DNA of 64,000 nucleotides from Streptomyces sp. DSM 15324 (GTDB lineage: Bacteria; Actinomycetota; Actinomycetes; Streptomycetales; Streptomycetaceae), in contig NZ_KQ949024.1 of assembly GCF_001514285.1 (NCBI RefSeq), positions 112,681 through 176,680 of the forward strand. The letters are read 5' to 3'. Position numbers and translations under genes: made by a program. The notes below the pieces were generated by a model. It did not search any database. It was not told the DNA's origin and saw only the letters and a list, made by a program, of their open reading frames with translations. This document shows positions 9,095-17,452 of this stretch, in pieces. Every line of letters begins with the position of its first letter. Position 1 is the first letter of the stretch.

Positions 9095-10147
9095 ATGCGC
9101 TGGGAGAATCTCGCCCTGGAGTCCCGCCACGACCGTCCGGCCGACCCCGCCCTGTTCGGCGCGGACGCGGTCACGACCCGTACGTTCGACACGCCCGAGT
9201 TCGCCGGCATCACGTTCCACGAGGTGCGGGCCCGCACGGTCCTCAACCGGGTGCCGGGCGCCTCCCGGATGCCGTTCGAGTGGACCGTGAACCCGTACCG
9301 GGGCTGCACGCACGCGTGCGTCTACTGCTTCGCGCGCAAGACGCACAGCTATCTCGACCTGGACACCGGGATCGGCTTCGACACCCAGATAGTCGTCAAG
9401 GTGAACGCGCCGGAGGTGCTGCGCCGCCAGCTGGCCTCGCCGCGCTGGCACGGGGACCACGTGGCGATGGGCACCAACGTCGACTGCTACCAGCGCGCGG
9501 AGGGCCGCTACCGGCTGATGCCCGGCATCCTGGCCGCCCTGCGCGACCGGGCGAACCCCTACTCGATCCTGACCAAGGGCACGCTGATCCTGCGCGACCT
9601 GGAGCTGCTGAAGCAGTCCGCCGCGGTGACCGACGTCGGCCTCTCCGTCTCGGTGGGGTTCACCGACACCGAGCTGTGGCGGACCGTGGAGCCGGGCACC
9701 CCGGCCCCCGAGCGGCGGCTGGACGTCGTGCGGACCTTCACCGGGCACGGTCTGGGCGCCGGGGTGCTGATGGCGCCGGTGATCCCGTTCCTGTCCGACG
9801 AACCGGCGCAGCTGCGGGCCACCGTGCGGGCGATCGCGGCGGCGGGGGCGACCTCCGTCACCCCGCTCGTGCTGCATCTGCGGCCCGGGGCGCGCGAGTG
9901 GTTCATGGCCTGGCTCACCCAGCACCACCCGCACCTGGTGCGCCGCTACGAGCGGTTGTACGCCGACGGCGCGTACGCCCCCACGTGGTACCAGCGCCGG
10001 ATCACCCGCCAGGTGCACGAACTGGCCCAGGAGTACGGCATCGGGCCGGCGCCCGCGGGGATGCCGCGCCGGATCCGGCCGCCCGAGCAGGAGGAGCACG
10101 GGCTCGCGGGGGAGGAGTCCGCGCCGACCCAGCTCACGCTGCTCTGA
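9095..10147 (+). CDS. Rv2578c-type radical SAM protein
   Basis: 350 aa. The radical SAM cluster motif is C71-THA-C75-VY-C78 (CxxxCxxC), embedded in WTVNPYRGCTHACVYCFAR, typical of the Rv2578c/SplB-like group of actinobacterial radical SAM proteins. The N-terminal 60 residues contain FHEVRARTVLNRVPG, also conserved in that group. The chemistry is unknown; SplB-related proteins repair or process DNA lesions, but this link is family-level only. The ATG at 9095 has an excellent GGAGGAGG at 4-base spacing. A GAAC-N4-GTTC box in the promoter implies induction by DNA damage, in keeping with what I recall of the mycobacterial homologue. Confidence 0.87.
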   Translation: MRWENLALESRHDRPADPALFGADAVTTRTFDTPEFAGITFHEVRARTVLNRVPGASRMPFEWTVNPYRGCTHACVYCFARKTHSYLDLDTGIGFDTQIVVKVNAPEVLRRQLASPRWHGDHVAMGTNVDCYQRAEGRYRLMPGILAALRDRANPYSILTKGTLILRDLELLKQSAAVTDVGLSVSVGFTDTELWRTVEPGTPAPERRLDVVRTFTGHGLGAGVLMAPVIPFLSDEPAQLRATVRAIAAAGATSVTPLVLHLRPGAREWFMAWLTQHHPHLVRRYERLYADGAYAPTWYQRRITRQVHELAQEYGIGPAPAGMPRRIRPPEQEEHGLAGEESAPTQLTLL

Positions 10148-10294
10148 GCGCGTCCGGGCGCATCGCGCGCCCGAACGGGTCAAATCGCCCGGCAATACGT
10201 ATCTCCGGACGATCTTTCCGGGACGATGCCGCGAGGGCCGTGAGCCACGCGGCCCGGCCGCTTCGAGGCCCCCCGGCGTCCTGGGAGGACTTTC

Positions 10295-11869
10295 TTGAAC
10301 ACTCGCGCAGCCGTGCTGTGCGCCACCGCCGTCGTCCTGGCCGGGACCGTCACGGCCGCCCCGGCCGGGGCGGCCCCGGCACCCCCGGCCGCCGCCCGGG
10401 CGACGCAGCTCACCTGGAAGAAGTGCGCCACCGCCGACCAGCCGACGCTCCAGTGCGCGTCGCTGAAGGTGCCGCTCGACCACGACGACCCGGACGGGGA
10501 GCGGATCACCCTGGCGCTCTCCCGGGTCCCGCACACGGCGAAGACGTACCAGGGTCCGCTGCTGGTCAACCCCGGCGGGCCCGGTGGACGCGGTCTGTCC
10601 CTCGCCGGTTTCGTCGCCTCCGCGCTGCCGAAGGCGGTCGCGGCACAGTACGACGTCATCGGCTTCGATCCGCGCGGAGTGGGCAGGAGCACGCCCGCGC
10701 TGGACTGCGCCCCCGGCCACTTCGCCCCCGTGCGCCCGGACTCCGTGCCGGCCGCCGAGGCGGTCGAGAAAGCCAACCTGGAGCGGGCGCGGTCCTTCGC
10801 CGAGGCCTGCGGCAGGAAGTACGCGCGCGTGCTGCCGTACATCGACACGATCAGCACCGTGCGGGACATGGACGCGATCCGCGCCGCCACCGGCGCGCCG
10901 AGGCTGAACTACTTCGGCTACTCGTACGGCACCTACCTCGGCGCGGTCTACGCCAAGCTGTACCCGCGGCGGGTGCGGCGCCTGGTCCTCGACTCCGTCG
11001 TCGACCCCACCGGCGTCTGGTACGACGACAACCTGGCCCAGGACCTCGCGTTCAACGACCGGCACCGCGCGCTGATGGCGTGGATCGCCCGGTACGACGC
11101 CACCTACCGGCTGGGGAGCGACCCGGACGAGGTCGAGGCGAAGTGGTACGCGATGCGGGCGGCGCTCGCCCGCAGGCCGGCCGGCGGCACGGTGGGCGCC
11201 GCGGAACTGGAGGACACCTTCCTGCCGGGCGGCTACTACAACGGCTACTGGCCGCACCTGGCCGAGGCGTTCGCGGCGTACGTCAACGACAGGGACACCG
11301 GCCCGCTGGTGCGGGCGCACGAGAACTTCGGCGCCGTGGACGCCGCCGGGGACAACGGGTACAGCGTCTACGCCGCGGTGCAGTGCCGGGACGCCCACTG
11401 GCCGCACGAGTGGTGGCAGTGGCGCTCGGACAACTGGGCGACGTACCGCAAGGCGCCGTTCATGGCCTGGAACAACGCCTGGTACAACGCGCCGTGCGCG
11501 TTCTGGCCGACCCGGTCGCGGGGTCCGGTGAACATCCTCAACGGCGCCCTGCCGCCCGCCCTGTTGTTCCAGGCGACGGACGACGCGGCCACCCCGTACG
11601 AGGGCGGCGCCCTCGTCCACGCCCTGCTGCGCGGTTCCAGCCTCGTGGTCGAGCAGGGGGGCGGGAACCACGGCATCACACTGAGCGGGAACAGCTGCCT
11701 CGACCGGCACCTGGCGGCCTATCTGACGGACGGCACGGTCCCGCGCGGCATCGGCTCGGTCGACGCGACGTGCCGGGCCCAGCCCGACCCCGGGCCGCTG
11801 ACCGGCAAGGTCGCCTCACCGGCGGCACACGGCTCGGTCCTGCACGGGCTGCTGGGCTTCCGCGGCTGA
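10295..11869 (+). CDS. Secreted alpha/beta hydrolase, tripeptidyl aminopeptidase type (SlpD/SlpE-like)
   Basis: 524 aa. A Sec signal peptide (MNTRAAVLCATAVVLAG... AGAAPA) covers about 28 residues. The fold starts with LLVNPGGPGGRG (oxyanion region near 90-100), has the nucleophile elbow GYSYGTY with S210, and a C-terminal region (PALLFQATDDAATPYEGG, then GNHG) that supplies the acidic residue and His. Streptomyces proteins of this type, exemplified by SlpD/SlpE and Tap, remove tripeptides from exported proteins. The start is TTG at 10295 with GGGAGGA about 6 bases upstream; no better start is available. It is monocistronic and faces the prenyltransferase gene convergently. Confidence 0.87.
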   Translation: MNTRAAVLCATAVVLAGTVTAAPAGAAPAPPAAARATQLTWKKCATADQPTLQCASLKVPLDHDDPDGERITLALSRVPHTAKTYQGPLLVNPGGPGGRGLSLAGFVASALPKAVAAQYDVIGFDPRGVGRSTPALDCAPGHFAPVRPDSVPAAEAVEKANLERARSFAEACGRKYARVLPYIDTISTVRDMDAIRAATGAPRLNYFGYSYGTYLGAVYAKLYPRRVRRLVLDSVVDPTGVWYDDNLAQDLAFNDRHRALMAWIARYDATYRLGSDPDEVEAKWYAMRAALARRPAGGTVGAAELEDTFLPGGYYNGYWPHLAEAFAAYVNDRDTGPLVRAHENFGAVDAAGDNGYSVYAAVQCRDAHWPHEWWQWRSDNWATYRKAPFMAWNNAWYNAPCAFWPTRSRGPVNILNGALPPALLFQATDDAATPYEGGALVHALLRGSSLVVEQGGGNHGITLSGNSCLDRHLAAYLTDGTVPRGIGSVDATCRAQPDPGPLTGKVASPAAHGSVLHGLLGFRG

Positions 11870-11995
11870 GACAGGGGTTCCGCGACGGTTTCGCGAGGGC
11901 TCCGCGAGGTCGCCGTTGACCGCACGGAGCCGTTGCGCCGGTCCCGGAGGGGCCGCCGGAGGGCCGTCACCTCGCTGGGACGGGTCGCTCCGGGG

Positions 11996-13144
11996 TCAGG
12001 CCGAAAGGCCCGCCTCGCGCCCGGCGTACGTGCTGAACCGCAGGTACAGACCGATGTCCGCGGGCGTCCGCGGCGAGATCGTGCGGTAGCTGCACAGCTC
12101 CTGGAGCATGCCGGTGACCCCCGGTCCGCCCGCTCCCAGTTCCCGCAGGACGCCGGCGAGCGGACGGGGGTCGACCCCCTCCAGGTCCATGAGCCGGGCG
12201 ACGCGCGCGGCCGCCTCCGTGTCGTCGCGGGCGTTGTCCGGCAGGCGCAGATAGAGGTTGGCCTCCTCGGGGCCCGGCGCACCCTCGCGGAACGCCAGGC
12301 AGGTCATCGGCTCGTTGCTGACGGTGCCGCCGTCCCGCCCGTAGATGACGGACCGCGCGCGGGCCGCCCGTTCGGGCTCGTAGCGGTGCGCCAGGGCCGC
12401 CACCGCGTCCAGTTCCTCCATCTCCATCGGCAGGTGCCGGTAGTAGACCTTGACGCGGGAGGTGCTGCCGGCGTCCAGGTCGAGGGCCATGAGCTCCAGT
12501 TCGTGGCCCTGCTTGGCGAGTTCGCGCCCCCGCTCGGCCACCGGCCGCCAGGCGTCCGCCAGGCCCAGCCGGTGCATGGCCTCGGCCATCACCTCGTACG
12601 CCCGGTCCAGGCCGTTGACCTGGGGGTTGAGGTAGACCTTGTAGTGGGGCCGGTGTCCCGGTCTCCAGGCCAGGGAGTGCCAGAGGGTGGCCCGGTAGCG
12701 CTCGGGGTCGGACGTGAGGAACAGGTCCTCGATGCTCAGGTAGCGCGCGATGTCCGTCCCGGGGCTTGCCGCGAGCCGGCGCGTCAGTTCCCGGCCGGCC
12801 TCCTGGCAGCCGAGCGGGGTGCCGTCGGAGCCGAGGGACTCGAAGAGGACGCGGACCTCGGGCCGGCCGGCCTTCCAGCTGACGGAGAGTTCGGCGGGGA
12901 AGCCGTCGGCCGAGACGAACGAGGGCGGTTCGCAGTGCGTTCCGACGGGCCGCGCGCCCCAGGGGTGAAGCACCTCTCGCAGGTCGCCGAGGACGGTCTC
13001 CGTCTGCCGCGGGTCCGTGCCGAGCCCGCGGCAGACCGCCCGCCACTTCTCCTCCAGGAATCCGCCGAATGTTTTTACCGGGTCTTGACGTAGGGCCAGG
13101 CCGGATATCTCGTCCATCTCGTCCGGGAGTTGCGCACTGGTCAC
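11996..13144 (-). CDS. DMATS-type aromatic (indole) prenyltransferase, orphan
   Basis: 382 aa. The pattern of the ABBA-fold DMATS family is visible: an early substrate-binding region (FESLGSDGTP near 100), the paired basic/tyrosine strands KVYLNPQVNG (about 190) and RVKVYYRHLP (about 250), and the terminal strand IGLYLRFSTY. Lengths of 370-400 aa are usual for bacterial members such as the Streptomyces 5-, 6- and 7-DMATS enzymes, which transfer dimethylallyl groups to tryptophan or related indoles without a DDxxD motif. The acceptor cannot be deduced. No tryptophanase, oxygenase or NRPS gene adjoins it; the next gene upstream is a HEAT-repeat protein. The preceding 190 bases are unusually AT-rich, which suggests a strong promoter or acquired DNA. 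Confidence 0.83.
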   Translation of the reverse strand: MTSAQLPDEMDEISGLALRQDPVKTFGGFLEEKWRAVCRGLGTDPRQTETVLGDLREVLHPWGARPVGTHCEPPSFVSADGFPAELSVSWKAGRPEVRVLFESLGSDGTPLGCQEAGRELTRRLAASPGTDIARYLSIEDLFLTSDPERYRATLWHSLAWRPGHRPHYKVYLNPQVNGLDRAYEVMAEAMHRLGLADAWRPVAERGRELAKQGHELELMALDLDAGSTSRVKVYYRHLPMEMEELDAVAALAHRYEPERAARARSVIYGRDGGTVSNEPMTCLAFREGAPGPEEANLYLRLPDNARDDTEAAARVARLMDLEGVDPRPLAGVLRELGAGGPGVTGMLQELCSYRTISPRTPADIGLYLRFSTYAGREAGLSA

Positions 13145-13335
13145 TGTCTCTCACCCTCCGTGGCCGGAATGGTCCGGCCTTGTCCGCGGTCAGTTCGGCA
13201 GCAGCCCTGCGGGCACACCGAGCCGGATTTCGGCGGAAGGCGATCTTCCCGTCGAACGGGTATTCAAATCTCGAACTAATTGGCGATAAAACGCTGTTGA
13301 CGGCAAGTCAGCACCGGCAGGCCGACACCGGCGCG
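13145..13335. promoter_or_regulatory. AT-rich leader of the prenyltransferase gene
   Basis: The stretch 13255-13310 is much more AT-rich than its surroundings (TTCAAATCTCG, AATTGGCGATAAAACG). It lies between the prenyltransferase start and the stop of the HEAT-repeat gene, both minus strand, so it probably holds the prenyltransferase promoter. I cannot assign -35/-10 elements with confidence. Confidence 0.4.
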
Positions 13336-13911
13336 TCAGCGCTGCCGGGGAATCCGGGCCAGCGCGTGCACGGCCGCCTCGGCGAGCGCCGGATGGGCGA
13401 GGGCGTCGCTCAGGACGGGCCGGGCGCGGGCGTCGCCGAGCGCGCCCAGACCCTCCACGCAGGCGAGGGCCACGCGCCGGTAGGGGTCGTGCGGTGTCAG
13501 GCGCCTGCGGAGGGTGGTGATCAGCGCGGGCACCGACTCCGGCGCCCGCAGCTCCACCAGGAGGCGCACGGGATGCAGGGCGTAGGCCACCCGCAGTTCG
13601 TTGGTGGCGAGGGCCGCCGCCGCGCGGGCGGTCCTGGGGTCGCCGAGCCGGGCCAGGGCATGGGCGGCCCCGGCGCAGCGCGGCGGGTCCCGGTGGTTGA
13701 GCAGCAGGACGAGCGCCTCGAAGGCGCGCCTGTCCCCCGCGACGCCCAGCCGGAAGGCGGCGAGCTCCCGGGCCCACAGCGGCCGCCCCGGTTCGCTGAG
13801 CACCGCCGCCAGTTCGTCCGGGCCGGCCTCGGCCGCCAGCCGCTCGAACGCCGCCGTGCCGCCCGACTCCTGCCGTAAGCGCTCCGTGAGCGCCCGCAAC
13901 TCCTCGTCCAT
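13336..13911 (-). CDS. HEAT-repeat protein (PBS-lyase HEAT-like)
   Basis: 191 aa of tandem helical pairs with the HEAT pattern: ARELAAFRLGVAGDRRAFEAL, then GAAHALARLGDPRTARAA, then VALACVEGLGALGDARARPV, each about 30 residues. Such proteins are binding scaffolds; no catalytic motif is present. The ATG at 13911 lacks a ribosome site, but TAGGCT (TANNNT) ends 6 bases before it, so a leaderless transcript is likely. It is upstream of the prenyltransferase on the same strand with 191 bases between; whether they are co-transcribed is unclear. Confidence 0.78.
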   Translation of the reverse strand: MDEELRALTERLRQESGGTAAFERLAAEAGPDELAAVLSEPGRPLWARELAAFRLGVAGDRRAFEALVLLLNHRDPPRCAGAAHALARLGDPRTARAAAALATNELRVAYALHPVRLLVELRAPESVPALITTLRRRLTPHDPYRRVALACVEGLGALGDARARPVLSDALAHPALAEAAVHALARIPRQR

Positions 13912-14300
13912 GCGTCGAGCCTAGGGGTGGGCGGCGCAGCGAGTCAGCTCACATGTCGAGGGACTGGCGCGCTCGTTACCCGCCGGTTAAGCTCAGAGGA
14001 GCGAGTCACCCACTCGCATTCCTCCTCGCGGCGGCCTGGTGACGCAGCCTCCGCGCAGGACGTCGGTTCGGTACCACGTACCGCTGTACGACCCGGCCAC
14101 GGGACAGGGCCGGTCGGATCTCCCGTTCGTCCGCGGGGCGTTGTGCGCGCCCTCGGAGACCCGGCACCGGGCGTGTGCGCTCGCAGCCCGGCACCACCCG
14201 CATCCCTTTTCCGCACCCGGTGCGCCCGGACCTCGCAGAGGTCGTCCCGGCGCACCCGGGGGCGTTCCCAGTCGTCACCCTCTTCTTCTGGAGTCCCGCG
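13912..14300. other. 389-bp gap between divergent genes, with a 15-bp inverted repeat
   Basis: This separates the leftward HEAT-repeat gene from the rightward dehydrogenase gene that opens the ethylmalonyl-CoA region. CGGTAC-CAC-GTACCG at 14069-14083 is a perfect 6-3-6 inverted repeat and could be an operator. It has no arm sequence in common with the repeat in the ccr promoter. Nothing protein-coding is convincing here. Confidence 0.5.
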
Positions 14301-16106
14301 ATGGCCACTCCCCTCTCCGACATCTCTCTGTCCCCGCTCCGGACGATCGCCGTCGTCGGCCTCGGCACGATGGGCACCGGCATCGCCGAGGTCCTGGCCC
14401 GGGCCGGCCGTGAGGTGATCGGCATCGACGTCAGCGAGGAGCGCACGGCCCGTTCGCTCTCGGTGCTGGAGTCCTCCACCGCCCGCGCCGTGGGGCGCGG
14501 CCGGCTCACCGGGCAGGAGCGCGACGACGCCCTGGCCCGGATCCGCACCGCCACCGACCTGCGCGCGGCGGCCGACGCCGATCTGGTGATCGAGGTGGCT
14601 CCGGAGTCGTACGAGATCAAGCAGCAGATCTTCCGCGAGCTGGACGGGATCGTCCGGCCGGAGACGATCCTCGCCACCGGCACCAACGCCCTGTCCGTGA
14701 CCCGGCTCGCCGCCGAGTCGGCCCGTCCGGAGCGCGTGCTCGGTCTGCACTTCTTCAACCCGGCGCCCGCGATGAAGCTGGTCGAGGTGGTGTCCTCGGT
14801 GCTGACCGCGCCGGCCGCCGTCTCCGCCGTCACCAACCTCGCCCTCGACCTCGGCAAGGAGCCGGTCGCGGTCGGCGACCGTCCCGGATTCGTCGCGGAC
14901 GGGCTGCTGTTCGGCTACCTCAACCAGGCCGCCGCGATGTACGAGGCGCGCTACGCCTCCCGCGAGGACATCGACGCCGCGATGCGGCTCGGCTGCGGGC
15001 TGCCGATGGGCCCGCTGGCGCTGCTGGACCTGATCGGCGTCGACACGGCCCGTACGGTCCTGGAGGCGATGTACGCCGAGTCGCGCGACCGGCTGCACGC
15101 GCCCGCCCCGATCCTCAAGCAGCTCAGCGAGGCCGGTCTGACGGGCCGTAAGGCGGGCCGCGGCTTCTACACCTACGCGGCGCCGGGCGCAGCCACGGTC
15201 GTCCCGGACGCGCTGACGCCCGCCGCCGACGGCTCGGGCGTCCCCGGCCGCGAGGTCCGCAGCGTCGGAGTCGCCGGGTCCGGGACGATGGCCTCCGGGA
15301 TCGCCGAGGTGTTCGCCAAGGCGGGCTACGACGTCGTCCTGGCCGCCCGCAGCGAGGAGAAGGCGCAGACGGCGAAGGCCCGGATCGGCAAGAACCTGGC
15401 GCGCTCGGTCGACAAGGGCCGGATGACCGCCGAGGCCGCCGCGCAGACCCTGGAGCGGATCACCCCGGCCGGCTCCTACGACGCGTTCGCCGACGTCGAC
15501 CTGGCCGTCGAGGCGGTCGCCGAGGACCTGGAGGTCAAGCGGCAGCTGTTCGCGGCCTTCGACAAGGTCTGCAAGCCGGGTGCCGTGCTGGCCACCACCA
15601 CCTCCTCGCTGCCGGTCGTCGCCTGCGCCCGGGCCACCTCGCGCCCGCAGGACGTCATCGGCATGCACTTCTTCAACCCGGCGCCGGCCATGAAGCTGGT
15701 CGAGGTCGTCCGTACGGTGCTGACGGCCGAGGACGTCCACGCGACGGTGCACGAGGTGTGCGCACGGATCAGGAAGCACGCCGTCGACTGCGCGGACCGC
15801 GCCGGGTTCATCGTGAACGCCCTGCTGTTCCCGTACCTCAACAACGCGATCAAGATGGTGCAGGAGCACTACGCGTCCCTGGACGACATCGACGCCGCCA
15901 TGAAGCTCGGCGGCGGTTACCCGATGGGTCCCTTCGAACTGCTGGACGTCGTCGGGCTGGACGTCTCCCTCGCGATCGAGAGGGTCCTGCACCGGGAGTT
16001 CCGCGACCCGGGCCTCGCCCCGGCCCCGCTGCTCGAGCACCTGGTGGCCGCGGGCTGCCTCGGCCGCAAGACGGGCCGGGGTTTCCGCGAACATGCCCGC
16101 CGCTGA
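14301..16106 (+). CDS. Tandem-domain 3-hydroxyacyl-CoA (3-hydroxybutyryl-CoA) dehydrogenase
   Basis: 601 aa made of two consecutive copies of the HCDH module. Each copy has a Rossmann NAD(P) domain (VVGLGTMGTG near 18; VAGSGTMASG near 325) and the C-terminal domain with HFFNPAPAMKLVEVV and a YPMGPFELLD-like segment. Single-module 3-hydroxybutyryl-CoA dehydrogenases are about 285 aa, so this is a head-to-tail duplication within one chain. No enoyl-CoA hydratase domain is present, unlike FadB/FadJ. In this context it would reduce acetoacetyl-CoA to 3-hydroxybutyryl-CoA, feeding crotonyl-CoA to the ccr product. The ATG at 14301 has GGAG 7 bases upstream. It precedes the TetR gene on the same strand by 160 bases. 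Confidence 0.87.
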   Translation: MATPLSDISLSPLRTIAVVGLGTMGTGIAEVLARAGREVIGIDVSEERTARSLSVLESSTARAVGRGRLTGQERDDALARIRTATDLRAAADADLVIEVAPESYEIKQQIFRELDGIVRPETILATGTNALSVTRLAAESARPERVLGLHFFNPAPAMKLVEVVSSVLTAPAAVSAVTNLALDLGKEPVAVGDRPGFVADGLLFGYLNQAAAMYEARYASREDIDAAMRLGCGLPMGPLALLDLIGVDTARTVLEAMYAESRDRLHAPAPILKQLSEAGLTGRKAGRGFYTYAAPGAATVVPDALTPAADGSGVPGREVRSVGVAGSGTMASGIAEVFAKAGYDVVLAARSEEKAQTAKARIGKNLARSVDKGRMTAEAAAQTLERITPAGSYDAFADVDLAVEAVAEDLEVKRQLFAAFDKVCKPGAVLATTTSSLPVVACARATSRPQDVIGMHFFNPAPAMKLVEVVRTVLTAEDVHATVHEVCARIRKHAVDCADRAGFIVNALLFPYLNNAIKMVQEHYASLDDIDAAMKLGGGYPMGPFELLDVVGLDVSLAIERVLHREFRDPGLAPAPLLEHLVAAGCLGRKTGRGFREHARR

Positions 16107-16266
16107 CGGCGCCGGCGACCGGCTCGCTGCCGACCGGGACTGGGGCGGACTGCTCGACCCCGGCGGGCCCCTCGCGCCCGCCGGGCCCGGCTCTCCCCCG
16201 CCGGCCAGGTCTGGGGGAAACCCCGGACCTGCGCACCGAGCTGCGCGCATGCAGTACGTTCGGGGC

Positions 16267-17082
16267 ATGTCCCAGCCCGCCAGGTCCCCACGTACATCAG
16301 CCACGCCCGACGTCCCGGAGAGTGCCGCGGGCGGCCGCGCGGCCGCCCAGCGGCTCAGGATGCGCCGCGAACTGGCGGCCGCGGCCATGGAACTGTTCGC
16401 CACGAAGGGGTACGAGGCGACCACCGTCGACGAGATCGCGGCCGCGGCCGGCGTCGCCCGCCGCACCTTCTTCCGCCACTTCCGCTCCAAGGAAGAGGCG
16501 ATCTTCCCCGACCACGACGACACCCTGATCCGCGCCGAGGCCGTCCTCAACGCGGCCCCGGCCCACGAGCACCCCCTCGACACGGTGTGCCGCGGCATCA
16601 AGGAGGTCATGAAGATGTACGCGGCGCGGCCGGAGATCTCCGTCGCCCGCTACAAGCTGACCCGCGAGGTACCCACCCTGCGGGAGGCGGAGATCGCCTC
16701 GGTGGCCCGCTACGAACGGCTGTTCACCCGCTACCTCCTCGGCCACTTCGACGAGCACGCGCACGACGACGACGCCAACGACGACCCGCTGCTGGCCGAG
16801 GTCGCCGCCTCCGCCGTGGTCACGGCCCACAACCACGTCCTGCGGCGCTGGCTGCGGGCGGGCGGCCAGGGCGACGTCGAGACCCAGCTCGACCATGCCT
16901 TCGCGATCGTCCGCCGGACCTTCGGCACCGGCATCGGCGCCGGGCGCAGCGGCGGCGCGCCGGCCAGGCCGGCCCCCGCGGCCGTCTCCGCGCAGGGCGA
17001 GGTGCTGGTGACGGTCGCCCGGACCGACGCCCCGCTCGACGAGGTCATGCGCGCCATCGAGCAGGCCCTCAAGGAGCGCTGA
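16267..17082 (+). CDS. TetR-family regulator, probable controller of the ethylmalonyl-CoA operon
   Basis: 271 aa. A classic TetR N-terminal domain is present: AAAMELFATKGYEATTVDEIAAAAGVARRTFFRHFRSKEEA at about 35-75, including the recognition helix. The C-terminal ligand domain is helical and carries an acidic HAHDDDANDD loop; the last 50 residues are an extra Ala/Pro-rich linker plus a short strand-helix segment. The ATG at 16267 (MSQPARS) is chosen because the TetR domain then begins about 30 residues in; a longer in-frame extension overlaps the upstream gene and is compositionally poor. It sits directly before ccr on the same strand but is separated by a terminator and its own operator-bearing promoter, which suggests it controls ccr onwards. 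Confidence 0.85.
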   Translation: MSQPARSPRTSATPDVPESAAGGRAAAQRLRMRRELAAAAMELFATKGYEATTVDEIAAAAGVARRTFFRHFRSKEEAIFPDHDDTLIRAEAVLNAAPAHEHPLDTVCRGIKEVMKMYAARPEISVARYKLTREVPTLREAEIASVARYERLFTRYLLGHFDEHAHDDDANDDPLLAEVAASAVVTAHNHVLRRWLRAGGQGDVETQLDHAFAIVRRTFGTGIGAGRSGGAPARPAPAAVSAQGEVLVTVARTDAPLDEVMRAIEQALKER

Positions 17083-17103
17083 CCGCGGCTTCGCCCTGTG
17101 ATG

Positions 17104-17130
17104 ACGGCCACCCGCCCGGGTGGCCGTTTT
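17104..17130 (+). terminator. Rho-independent terminator after the TetR gene
   Basis: ACGGCCACCC (17104-17113), loop GCCC, GGGTGGCCGT (17118-17127), then TTTT. It lies 21 bases after the TetR stop codon and insulates the ccr promoter. Confidence 0.85.
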
Positions 17131-17225
17131 GGCATGTCAGGGCAGCTTTTCGGGCGGATTTCAGGGCCCGTTCGATCGATCATCGCTCATTTGTTACGTA
17201 AAGATTTCATCTGAGGAGAAGTTCT

Positions 17226-17267
17226 GGCACTCAGTGCCTTGCGAGGTGACACGCGGTGTCATACGTT
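17226..17267 (+). promoter_or_regulatory. ccr promoter with a perfect inverted repeat in the -35/-10 spacer
   Basis: TTGCGA at 17239-17244 and TACGTT (TANNNT) at 17262-17267 are spaced by exactly 17 bp and fit a HrdB-type promoter. The spacer holds TGACAC-GCG-GTGTCA (17247-17261), a perfect 6-3-6 inverted repeat. Just upstream of the -35 lies GGCACT-C-AGTGCC (17226-17238), another perfect inverted repeat. A dimeric TetR-family repressor bound over the spacer would block RNA polymerase. A start near 17274 gives a 5' leader of about 180 bases before the ccr start codon. Confidence 0.65.
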
Positions 17268-17452
17268 GAAGGTGTCCGGGCGGCCGGCGTGCAGAGACCT
17301 TTCGTACGCCGGCTGTCCCCGCAGCGCACGGCCTGCGCCCGCCCGGACGCCTGCGTCACAGGCAACCTCCCGCGCCACAAAGCGCCGCCGAACAGCATCG
17401 AACCAGCCCTCAGCGCCCCTCCCTCAGGGCGCTCACCGCCGGAGGCAACACC

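Noticed and set aside
17226..17238. CIRCE-like heat-shock element
   Set aside because: GGCACTCAGTGCC recalls the CIRCE half-sites, but the 9-bp spacing between arms is missing and the gene downstream is ccr, not a chaperone gene.
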